Assembly: GCF_905475345.1 (NCBI RefSeq)
Contig: NC_066593.1
Span: 890,774-954,773 of the forward strand
Length of the DNA stretch: 64,000 nucleotides
Direction: 5' to 3'
Origin: Vespula vulgaris
Lineage: Eukaryota > Arthropoda > Insecta > Hymenoptera > Vespidae
The position numbers and the translations under genes were made by a program. A model generated the notes under the pieces. It was not told the origin of the DNA. It worked only from the letters and a program-made list of their open reading frames with translations, and did not search any database. Below are positions 60,537 to 64,000 of this stretch, piece after piece (within the stretch, counting starts at the first letter, position 1; every line of letters begins with the position of its first letter).

Positions 60537-61942
60537 AATCATAAGTCACACGAGTTACGGCCAAAGAGCAGCAGCATCGCACGAAATTACGATCCGTAAT
60601 AATTATAAACAACGTGAAGAGAAGGCATTCTCAACGACTCAACGAAAAGGAGCAGGAAACGCTGAAAAAACTACGAGGAACAAAAAAAAGAAGGAAACAA
60701 TCAATCTGGAACACAATATATCTGCGTGTATACGCACACACATATATACACCCATACACATATATATACATGTATATATACATATGCAGTGTACAATATG
60801 GTGTATAAGTATATATATATATATTTCTATATCTGTGTTTATATATATATACACATGTATACACATATATCTCGAGCGAACAAAAGGTGGAACGAATCTG
60901 CGATCGTGCTGCCGCTGGAATATCGTGGCACCTTAAAACCGTCATAGGTCCAGGAGCCTAACTTCAAAACACAGGTCTGTACGTCGTACGGAAAGAACTC
61001 AACGTCGATGGAGCAGGAGGACTTATAAACAGCCGGCGGTTGCCAGACGACCAATCCTGTATAGTAGACCGTAGCCTTGGTCATCAGTGTCACCTCGTAG
61101 TTCCCGTCGGCGCTGGAATCACCGAAGAAACGTGCCGAGCGTGATCACGATCGGCTCTCGTGCGAGAAGAAGAAGAAGAAGAAAATGAACAAGATGATGA
61201 TGGAAGAAAAAGAGAAAGTATATATATAAAAAAAAAAAGAAAGAAAAAATATTATCTTCTTCTTTTTCTTTCGCACTGATTTCGTCTGCACGAACCGATC
61301 GTTCCATACTCCGCTAACAATCTATATAATCCGAAGATTAATATCTAAACGTATCTTATGATCTAATAGAAGCCGCGTGTTTACCGACTGAGAAATCGAT
61401 CCTTTATTAGGTGGAAGAAAAAGAAAGGCTTGTGAAATGAAACGCTTAACTTCCTTTTCTATCCTCCCGTCAAAAGATTCGATCTCTCTCTCTCTATCTA
61501 TATTTCGTTATGTTATGTTATTCTTATTCGTTGATAACTTACATTGCTCTCTGGAATTAAGAGAGCAATATGGCGACGGGGCGTGCTTTCTTTCGCTAAA
61601 AATAGGGTTCTCGCTCGAGGGTTGTTTTCTTTTGTTCTTTTTTTTCTGGCGAGGGGTATGGGGCGCGGGGGGCTGTGGGGCTTATTTACGGGGCGTGGAG
61701 GGTTGGTGTTGTTTTTTTGTCTTTTTTTTTTTTGGCTTAACGGCTACCATGCGAGTGTTACCTTGAAGCCGTCATAGGTCCACGAACCGAACTTGAGGAC
61801 GCAGGTCTGCTCGTCGAATGGGAAGTACTCCACGTCGATCTCGCAGGATGACTTATAAATGGCCGGGGGCTTCCACTCGACCAATCCTTGATGGTAGATG
61901 GTGGCCTTCGTGGCCAAGGTCACCTCGAAGTTGCCGTCCGCG
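10841..61942 (-). CDS. nAChRalpha4: Nicotinic acetylcholine receptor alpha subunit, alpha4-type, 5'-partial, with alternative Cys-loop exons
   Basis: Subunit of the pentameric acetylcholine-gated cation channel of insect cholinergic synapses. Joined exons (- strand): 61762-61942 or 60932-61112 (alternatives), then 42268-42383, 40843-41011, 33042-33178, 15256-15402, 14417-14575, 11563-11812, 10841-11032. All phases agree; with one Cys-loop exon they give 449 residues to the stop. Visible landmarks are the Cys-loop with 13 residues between cysteines, loop B GSWTYDG, the vicinal FYTCCDEPY that defines alpha subunits, TM1 TVNIIIPCMGISFLTVLTFY, the TM2-TM3 exon, the MAPWVKRVF start of the cytoplasmic loop, and TM4. 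The alpha4 call rests on the duplicated exon 4, known as mutually exclusive in insect alpha4 genes, and on the alpha3/alpha4-like TM4 and tail. The signal peptide and loops D, A and E are outside the window. Confidence 0.88.
11033..11562 (-). other. nAChR alpha4 intron 10
   Basis: Ordinary AT-rich sequence with a T/C tract near 11098-11130. No additional exon or repeat array is evident. Confidence 0.7.
11563..11812 (-). CDS. nAChRalpha4: nAChR alpha4 exon 10 (cytoplasmic loop and amphipathic helix)
   Basis: 250 nt, one base completing Ser, then LTDGARFGGSCLIHGPPLPP, typical of insect alpha3/alpha4 loops, and VRFIAEHTKMLEDSTK, the amphipathic helix before TM4. Donor GTGAGA. The acceptor AAAAAAAAAG has no pyrimidine tract; it was chosen because it is the only AG that keeps the frame with exon 9. 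Confidence 0.88.
11813..14416 (-). other. nAChR alpha4 intron 9
   Basis: AT-rich, with poly-T stretches (for example 12498-12520) and short GA runs near 13575. It ends on the - strand in an A-rich stretch instead of a pyrimidine tract. No coding sequence supported. Confidence 0.65.
14417..14575 (-). CDS. nAChRalpha4: nAChR alpha4 exon 9 (cytoplasmic loop)
   Basis: 159 nt, in frame on both sides; acceptor GATCGCAG, donor GTAAAT. It encodes a polar loop (YTSGRVLMRTVRGKEK and HSRPPSKEDLSPS). On the - strand a very long C/T tract (the complement of the A/G repeat at 14584-14815) precedes the acceptor and would act as its pyrimidine tract. Confidence 0.88.
14584..14815. repeat. Compound purine tract with (ACAG)n core
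   Basis: More than 200 nt almost wholly A/G on the + strand, with an (ACAG)n block at about 14632-14662 and (AAAG)/(AG) blocks around it. It lies just upstream of receptor exon 9 in transcription order. Confidence 0.95.
15063..15126. repeat. (TC)n then (CTAT)n compound microsatellite
   Basis: TC run at 15063-15083, then CTAT units at 15089-15126 with one TGTC interruption, in intron 8. Confidence 0.93.
15256..15402 (-). CDS. nAChRalpha4: nAChR alpha4 exon 8 (end of TM3, start of cytoplasmic loop)
   Basis: 147 nt; acceptor AATTGACAG, donor GTAAGT. It encodes CVTVVVLNVHFRSP, then MAPWVKRVFIHILPRLLVMR, the conserved start of the TM3-TM4 loop, ending MYKFETN. Confidence 0.95.
17286..17331. repeat. 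(TA)n microsatellite
   Basis: Perfect TA run of about 45 nt. Confidence 0.95.
18329..18361. repeat. (GA)n microsatellite
   Basis: Perfect GA run. Confidence 0.95.
18625..18659. repeat. (TC)n microsatellite
   Basis: TC run with one TTTC interruption. Confidence 0.93.
18971..19046. repeat. (GATA)n then (GA)n compound microsatellite
   Basis: About ten GATA units with one GGTA variant, passing into GA repeats. Confidence 0.94.
20259..20312. repeat. (TC)n microsatellite
   Basis: Nearly perfect TC run with a CCC interruption near the end. Confidence 0.95.
21464..21581. repeat. (GA)n / (GAGACA)n / (GATA)n purine-rich repeat
   Basis: Long low-complexity stretch of GAGA, GAGACA and GATAGA units. 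Confidence 0.93.
21870..21900. repeat. (ACAGAG)n hexanucleotide repeat
   Basis: Five consecutive ACAGAG units. Confidence 0.93.
22286..22330. repeat. (GT)n microsatellite
   Basis: GT run with a single GTAT interruption near the end. Confidence 0.95.
23374..23427. repeat. (TC)n microsatellite
   Basis: TC run with TTTC interruptions in the first third. Confidence 0.95.
24010..24073. repeat. (GAA)n trinucleotide repeat
   Basis: About twenty GAA units with one GGA variant; it reads as poly-Glu in one + frame. Confidence 0.95.
24238..24311. repeat. (ATT)n trinucleotide repeat
   Basis: ATT/ACT units in an imperfect array. Confidence 0.92.
24688..24721. repeat. (TC)n microsatellite
   Basis: Perfect TC run. 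Confidence 0.95.
27480..27740. other. High-complexity intronic block of unknown function
   Basis: A 260-nt stretch with near-balanced base composition and no simple repeats, set between A/G- and T/C-rich tracts in intron 7. No long translated segment looks like a known family. It could be a conserved regulatory element; this is inference from composition only. Confidence 0.35.
28560..28611. repeat. (CATA)n then (TA)n compound microsatellite
   Basis: Four CATA units followed by a TA run. Confidence 0.93.
29945..29992. repeat. (GA)n microsatellite
   Basis: Perfect GA run of almost 50 nt. Confidence 0.96.
30379..30410. repeat. (TA)n microsatellite
   Basis: Perfect TA run. Confidence 0.95.
31276..31328. 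repeat. (GA)n microsatellite
   Basis: GA run with two AAAG interruptions. Confidence 0.95.
31600..31680. repeat. (TC)n then (TA)n compound microsatellite
   Basis: TC run to about 31622, then TA runs at 31624-31632 and 31638-31680. Confidence 0.95.
32027..32087. repeat. (CATA)n microsatellite
   Basis: CATA units with a central TA stretch. Confidence 0.93.
33042..33178 (-). CDS. nAChRalpha4: nAChR alpha4 exon 7 (TM2 and start of TM3)
   Basis: 137 nt; acceptor TCACGTTTCAG, donor GTGAGT. It starts VTLSISILISLHVFFLLVVE, the pore-lining TM2 with its conserved outer-ring Glu, then PLLGKYLIFAMILVSI of TM3. A cation-selective channel is expected. Confidence 0.95.
35263..35302. repeat. (TA)n microsatellite
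   Basis: Perfect TA run passing into GTAT. Confidence 0.94.
36095..36145. repeat. (TA)n then (GTAT)n compound microsatellite
   Basis: TA run followed by four GTAT units. Confidence 0.94.
36714..36749. repeat. (TA)n microsatellite
   Basis: Perfect TA run near a (TC)n run at 36631-36669. Confidence 0.95.
38120..38540. repeat. Long purine-rich low-complexity tract
   Basis: Mostly A/G on the + strand, with GGA- and GAA-rich segments near 38270-38330 and 38475-38520. It gives open frames in all + phases by composition alone. Confidence 0.85.
38752..38809. repeat. (TA)n microsatellite
   Basis: Perfect TA run of nearly 60 nt. Confidence 0.96.
39199..39249. repeat. (TC)n microsatellite
   Basis: TC run with one TTTC interruption. 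Confidence 0.95.
39888..39951. repeat. (GATA)n microsatellite
   Basis: Imperfect GATA array with GGTA, AATA and GACA variants. A second, cleaner GATA array lies at about 40081-40122. Confidence 0.93.
40680..40782. repeat. (GT)n / (GTAT)n / (ACGT)n compound microsatellite
   Basis: GT run, then GTAT units flanking a central ACGT array. The centre (40712-40741) is a perfect 30-bp palindrome. Confidence 0.94.
40843..41011 (-). CDS. nAChRalpha4: nAChR alpha4 exon 6 (loop C and TM1)
   Basis: 169 nt; acceptor TCTTTTTCAG. It encodes NEKFYTCCDEPYLDITF with the vicinal cysteines of loop C that contact acetylcholine, then TM1. It ends SDSGEK in phase 0 before GCAAGT, a GC-type donor. Confidence 0.95.
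41425..41537 (+). promoter_or_regulatory. Candidate promoter or enhancer cluster inside receptor intron 5
   Basis: Within 115 nt lie the E-box palindrome GTCACGTGAC (41425-41434), ATTGG (41444-41448, reverse CCAAT), the ETS-type ACCGGAAGT (41512-41520) and CTTTATAGGAAA (41526-41537). These motifs often occur together in active animal promoters. Transcription direction and activity are not proven; + orientation is suggested by the ETS and TATA-like orientation. Confidence 0.4.
41636..42000. repeat. Diverged tandem duplication, about 180-nt unit
   Basis: TTATTACAATTCG followed by a GATCGTG/GATCGTGCG segment and TTTCGTTTT-like sequence occurs near 41645 and again near 41823. Further similar segments (ACGTATTACTTACGTATCCG near 41766 and ACGTGTGTACTTGCTTAC near 41961) keep similar order. 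The copies are clearly diverged. Confidence 0.55.
42268..42383 (-). CDS. nAChRalpha4: nAChR alpha4 exon 5 (end of ligand-binding domain)
   Basis: 116 nt; acceptor TTTCACGTAG, donor GTGAGA. It encodes VDLRHMDEKSG, then VDLSEFYMSVEWDILEVPA, the loop F to beta9 region. It lies more than 18 kb from exon 4'. Confidence 0.94.
45411..45446. repeat. (TA)n microsatellite
   Basis: Perfect TA run. Confidence 0.94.
46372..46421. repeat. (GA)n microsatellite
   Basis: Perfect GA run of 50 nt. Confidence 0.96.
47321..47421. repeat. (TTGG)n then (GCTT)n compound microsatellite
   Basis: Six TTGG units pass into about nineteen GCTT units with one GTTT variant. It reads as Leu-Ala-Cys repeats in a + frame and Gln-Ala-Ser-Lys repeats in a - frame, which is composition rather than coding. 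Confidence 0.95.
49523..49599. repeat. (TC)n microsatellite
   Basis: About 75 nt of TC with one TTTC interruption. Confidence 0.96.
49856..49956. repeat. (GAA)n followed by two 27-nt units
   Basis: About fifteen GAA units, then two identical 27-nt copies (49903-49929 and 49930-49956), each a GAT followed by alternating GTA and GAA codon-like triplets. Confidence 0.95.
50386..50444. repeat. (TTAG)n microsatellite
   Basis: TTAG units with two TTAA variants. Confidence 0.94.
50682..50733. repeat. 13-nt minisatellite, about 3.5 copies
   Basis: Successive units GTGGTCTATCAAA, GTAGTCTATCAAG, GTAGTCAATCAAA and a partial GTAGTCTCGTTGA. Confidence 0.85.
51463..51558. repeat. (AGT)n trinucleotide repeat
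   Basis: AGT/AAT/GTG triplets in an imperfect array. Confidence 0.92.
53801..54000. other. Assembly gap (200 N)
   Basis: Exactly 200 N, flanked on the left by a (TA)n run and on the right by (CTCC)n then (TC)n. The length is probably a placeholder. Confidence 0.99.
54001..54071. repeat. (CTCC)n then (TC)n microsatellite at gap edge
   Basis: Three CTCC units followed by about 58 nt of TC, starting at the first base after the gap. Confidence 0.95.
55630..55870. other. High-complexity intronic block
   Basis: About 240 nt without simple repeats, near-balanced in composition. On the - strand it ends with ATGTACGCCTAT..GGA followed by GTAAGTATT, so it could be the end of an unannotated exon. No known protein similarity seen. 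Confidence 0.3.
56757..56801. repeat. (TA)n microsatellite
   Basis: TA run of about 45 nt. Confidence 0.95.
56935..56979. repeat. (GGTA)n microsatellite
   Basis: GGTA units with GGTT and GATA variants. Confidence 0.93.
57196..57301. repeat. (GTC)n / (GTA)n trinucleotide repeat
   Basis: Imperfect array of CGT/AGT/CGTCCT triplets, one of the more GC-rich repeats in the window. Confidence 0.92.
57713..57930. repeat. Two (TC)n microsatellites with a short complex spacer
   Basis: TC runs at about 57713-57753 and 57871-57930, the latter followed by a short (CA)n run. Confidence 0.92.
58764..58789. repeat. (TGTC)n microsatellite
   Basis: Six TGTC units within a T/C tract. Confidence 0.92.
60089..60136. 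repeat. (TA)n microsatellite
   Basis: Perfect TA run. Others nearby are at about 59111-59161, 59798-59834 and 60490-60532. Confidence 0.95.
60932..61112 (-). CDS. nAChRalpha4: nAChR alpha4 exon 4' (alternative Cys-loop version)
   Basis: Also 181 nt, beginning ADGNYEVTLMTKATVYYT, with Cys-loop CSIDVEFFPYDVQTC. It differs from exon 4 at 13 of 60 residues, including loss of three Glu (to Val, Ser, Val) and one Lys (to Gln), so its loop surface is less charged. Acceptor GTGATTCCAG; weak donor GTGCCA. It is joined to exon 5 in phase 0 (GFK followed by VDLRHMDE), as exon 4 is. Confidence 0.93.
61134..61155. promoter_or_regulatory. Near-perfect 22-bp palindrome upstream of exon 4'
   Basis: Half-sites GCCGAGCGTGA and TCACGATCGGC pair at 10 of 11 positions. 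It lies 20-41 nt before the exon 4' acceptor AG on the - strand, where a branch point is expected. Confidence 0.45.
61543..61569. promoter_or_regulatory. Perfect inverted repeat (10-bp stem, 7-nt loop) between alternative exons
   Basis: ATTGCTCTCT at 61543-61552 and its exact complement AGAGAGCAAT at 61560-61569, separated by GGAATTA. It would form a hairpin in the pre-mRNA. A splicing role is inferred from position only. Confidence 0.5.
61762..61942 (-). CDS. nAChRalpha4: nAChR alpha4 exon 4 (canonical Cys-loop version)
   Basis: 181 nt: one base completing the previous codon, then 60 codons beginning ADGNFEVTLATKATIYHQ. The Cys-loop reads CEIDVEYFPFDEQTC and loop B GSWTYDG. The acceptor CTCGCTCGCAG has a poor pyrimidine tract but a good branch-point-like CTAAT about 16 nt before it; the donor is GTAACA. 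The same phases as exon 4' make the two interchangeable but not combinable, because inclusion of both would shift the frame. Confidence 0.93.
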
Positions 61943-62221
61943 CTGCGAGCGAGCACATTAGTGGTTCTGGGCGCTGCGGCGGTCGAGCTTACTTTGTACT
62001 TCCGATTCGATACCAAGCCGTCTTTTTTATTTTTTTTTTGTTTTTTTGTATTTTGTTTTATTTTTTGGTTCTTATGTTTTCGTTATTATTGTTATAATTT
62101 TTTTCTTTTTCTTTCCTTCTTTATTATTTTTATTAAAATTTTTCTTTGAATTGATTTATATATATATACATGTGTGTGTATATATATGTATATATGTATA
62201 TGTGTATATACGTATTTTTTC

Positions 62222-62303
62222 CTTTTATTATTATTATTATTATTATTATTATCGTTTTTATTATTATTTCTATTATTTTTATTATTATTAATATTGTTAT
62301 TAC
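62222..62303. repeat. (ATT)n trinucleotide repeat
   Basis: ATT/TTT units in an imperfect array. Confidence 0.93.
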
Positions 62304-62352
62304 ATTAATTTTTCATTCCTTTCTCTCTCTCTCTCTTTCTCTTTCTCTCTTT

Positions 62353-62354
<2 letters not shown>

Positions 62355-62384
<30 letters not shown>
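62355..62384. repeat. (CA)n microsatellite
   Basis: Perfect CA run. Confidence 0.95.
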
Positions 62385-62386
<2 letters not shown>

Positions 62387-62574
62387 ATACCTTCACCCCT
62401 TGTGTGTTCTGTTTTCTTTTGCTTCGTAGTTCTTTCATTGAGTGTTCTTGAACAACAGAGCACACGCCACCCTTAACTTTTCTTCGATGTTACGCGCGTT
62501 TATCGGAGATTTTCGAATGAGATCATTCTTTTCGATTTTTTTTATATGCGGCGGATAAGAATGTTTCTTTCTCT

Positions 62575-62591
62575 TTCTCTCCCTTTCTCTC

Positions 62592-62624
<33 letters not shown>

Positions 62625-62641
62625 TTCTCTCTTTCTCTCTC
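62575..62641. repeat. (TC)n microsatellite
   Basis: TC run interrupted by CCC and TTTC. Confidence 0.94.
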
Positions 62642-63606
62642 GAATCGGTGAAAAGATTTACAAATTTACGATGTGAACAAATAACGAGCGATCGGAGTCG
62701 AGATGAAACATATTGATATAATATTATATATCACTCGCATTAAGGCTCTTGTTTCGATCGAAAGAAAAGAAAAGAAAAAGAAAATAAAGCAACGACCCTT
62801 TAAACGATTAGAAAATTAATTTCATGTTAATCAAAGAGATTCGTTGTATCAATTCGTCGAATAATATTATTTATGTATTATATGTTTGTATATATATATA
62901 TAATTAATTTTTATATAATATAAATAGATATTAATATCCTCGCGATTAAAGTCTCGAATGGGAAGAAAATGAAGAGAAAATTCGGCTTGTTTTAACGACT
63001 TTAGAATTTCCTTAGAGGCAAGGCACTTTGGCAAGAGCATAGGGAAAGTACATAACGGTTCATCAAATATTTACCATTTGCAAGCGCGTATTCGCTTAAC
63101 ACGTTTAATTCTCGCGGGTGAAATATCTGAGATTATGGTGCTTACGAGTGGTACGAATGTTTTGCGTCGTTGAATTTCAATCGTTGAAATTGTTAATCCA
63201 GGACTAATAATCGCGTAATTAAACGTACGAATACGTTGATGGATTTCGATCGAAAAGGGGATGAGTAATAGATGGAAGATGGGGGAGAACAATATAGGAG
63301 GAGAAGAGAAAAAAGGGAAAAGAAAAATAAATGATAATTATAAATTATTACCGATGAAAATTGATTGGAAAATTTATTGGAGATATATATATATATATAT
63401 ATGTACGTAGATATATCGTTATGTTATTTCGAAATTGCAGATAACGTAGATTATTTATTTCGACGGGTTAAAATTTTACGTTTATCTATGTATGTATCTA
63501 TCTATATATATAGACATACAATATCGAGGAAAAGGAAGGCTCATGAAATAATCGACTAGTACGAAGTATCGAGAGAAATGAAATGAAAAATTGTTCTCCC
63601 TGTCTG

Positions 63607-63643
<37 letters not shown>

Positions 63644-64000
63644 ATTTTTTTTTTCAATCCATCTCGTTCTCTCCAAGCAACGAAGGTCTTCTATTATCGT
63701 TCGCGAAGGCCCGGTCCATCGATATTTCACTCGGGAATCGAAACAGTGGCATTATCGTCGTTCCGCGTCTACCACGTTTACCCTTTCCATTTCCGTTTTA
63801 GATGAAACAATGTGCTCGACAAAAGGAAAGTAGAAATCTGTCTATCGGTAAAAACAGAGTGAGAAGTTAACGAGTCTTTGTCTGATAATTTCTTTTTTTT
63901 TTTATTTTTTCTTTTTTCTTTTCCTTTCCTTCTTTTCTTTTTAATTGGAATACATCAGACTTTCTTTTTTTTTTTTTTTGTCGATAAATAATCGTCGAGA

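Larger units (their letters stand above)
42384..60931 (-). other. nAChR alpha4 intron between exon 4' and exon 5 (18.5 kb)
   Basis: The longest intron. It contains many microsatellites, an assembly gap (53801-54000) and higher-complexity islands near 46600-46760, 48460-49290, 52025-52215 and 55630-55870. No recognised protein family appears on either strand. Confidence 0.8.
61113..61761 (-). other. Intron between alternative exons 4 and 4' (649 nt)
   Basis: On the - strand it starts GTAACA and ends GATTCCAG. It contains, in transcription order, a C-rich segment (61653-61698), a CACGCCCCGT repeat pair, a 10-bp hairpin (61543-61569), a decoy donor GTAAGT (61541-61536) and a near-perfect palindrome (61134-61155). 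It is far longer than needed for steric exclusion, so exclusive splicing would need another mechanism. Frame alone makes double inclusion non-productive (181 nt is not a multiple of three). Confidence 0.8.
61943..64000 (-). other. nAChR alpha4 intron upstream of exon 4, to window end
   Basis: Contains (ATT)n at 62222-62303, (CA)n at 62355-62384, (TC)n at 62575-62641 and 63609-63640, and AT-rich DNA. No segment encoding the preceding receptor exons (loop A WxPDxxLYN, loop E/D) was found, so these lie beyond the window. Confidence 0.7.

Noticed and set aside
60932..61942. Exon 4/4' pair as an assembly duplication artefact
   Set aside because: The copies differ at 13 of 60 residues, have unrelated flanks and both keep splice sites and phases. 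A matched pair of alternative exons is a known feature of insect alpha4.

Overview
The window is animal nuclear DNA, almost certainly insect and most likely hymenopteran. It is AT-rich, has multi-exon genes with long introns packed with microsatellites, and carries two recognisable insect gene families. The hymenopteran assignment is inferred from overall composition and the gene content; no species-level marker was seen. A 200-base run of N (53801-54000) marks an assembly gap.

Layout. Positions 1-5482 (+) hold the 3' sixteen exons of a type II membrane M1-family (aminopeptidase N-like) protein. The N-terminus lies before the window. The frame stays open through every splice junction (3195 nt, 1064 codons plus stop), but the exopeptidase GAMEN motif, both histidines and the glutamate of HEXXH, and the catalytic tyrosine are all substituted. 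It looks like a conserved pseudoenzyme rather than a decayed gene. Positions 5483-10840 are a tail-to-tail intergenic region of simple repeats with the likely 3' UTRs. Positions 10841-61942 (-) hold the 3' part of a nicotinic acetylcholine receptor alpha subunit, best matched to the insect alpha4 type because the Cys-loop exon is present twice (exon 4 at 61762-61942 and exon 4' at 60932-61112; same length, same phases, 47 of 60 residues identical). Seven constitutive exons follow through TM1-TM4 to the stop codon. Exons 1-3 (signal peptide and first part of the ligand-binding domain) are not in the window and should lie beyond position 64000.

The two genes are convergent and have no evident shared pathway. 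The receptor forms part of a cation channel at cholinergic synapses. The M1-like protein would be an ectodomain-bearing membrane protein with a ligand-binding or adhesive role rather than peptidase activity (inference).

The most interesting non-coding structure is the 649-bp intron between the two alternative Cys-loop exons. It contains a perfect 10-bp hairpin, a near-perfect 22-bp palindrome at the expected branch-point region of exon 4', a G-quadruplex-type G-tract on the template strand just after the exon 4 donor, a repeated ACGGGGCGTG element and a decoy GTAAGT donor. Other items are two GC-AG introns (one per gene), an A-rich splice acceptor for receptor exon 10, a promoter-like cluster (GTCACGTGAC, ATTGG, ACCGGAAGT) inside an intron, and several high-complexity intronic blocks that could be enhancers or unannotated exons. 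I found no tRNA, rRNA, CRISPR array or recognisable transposon.
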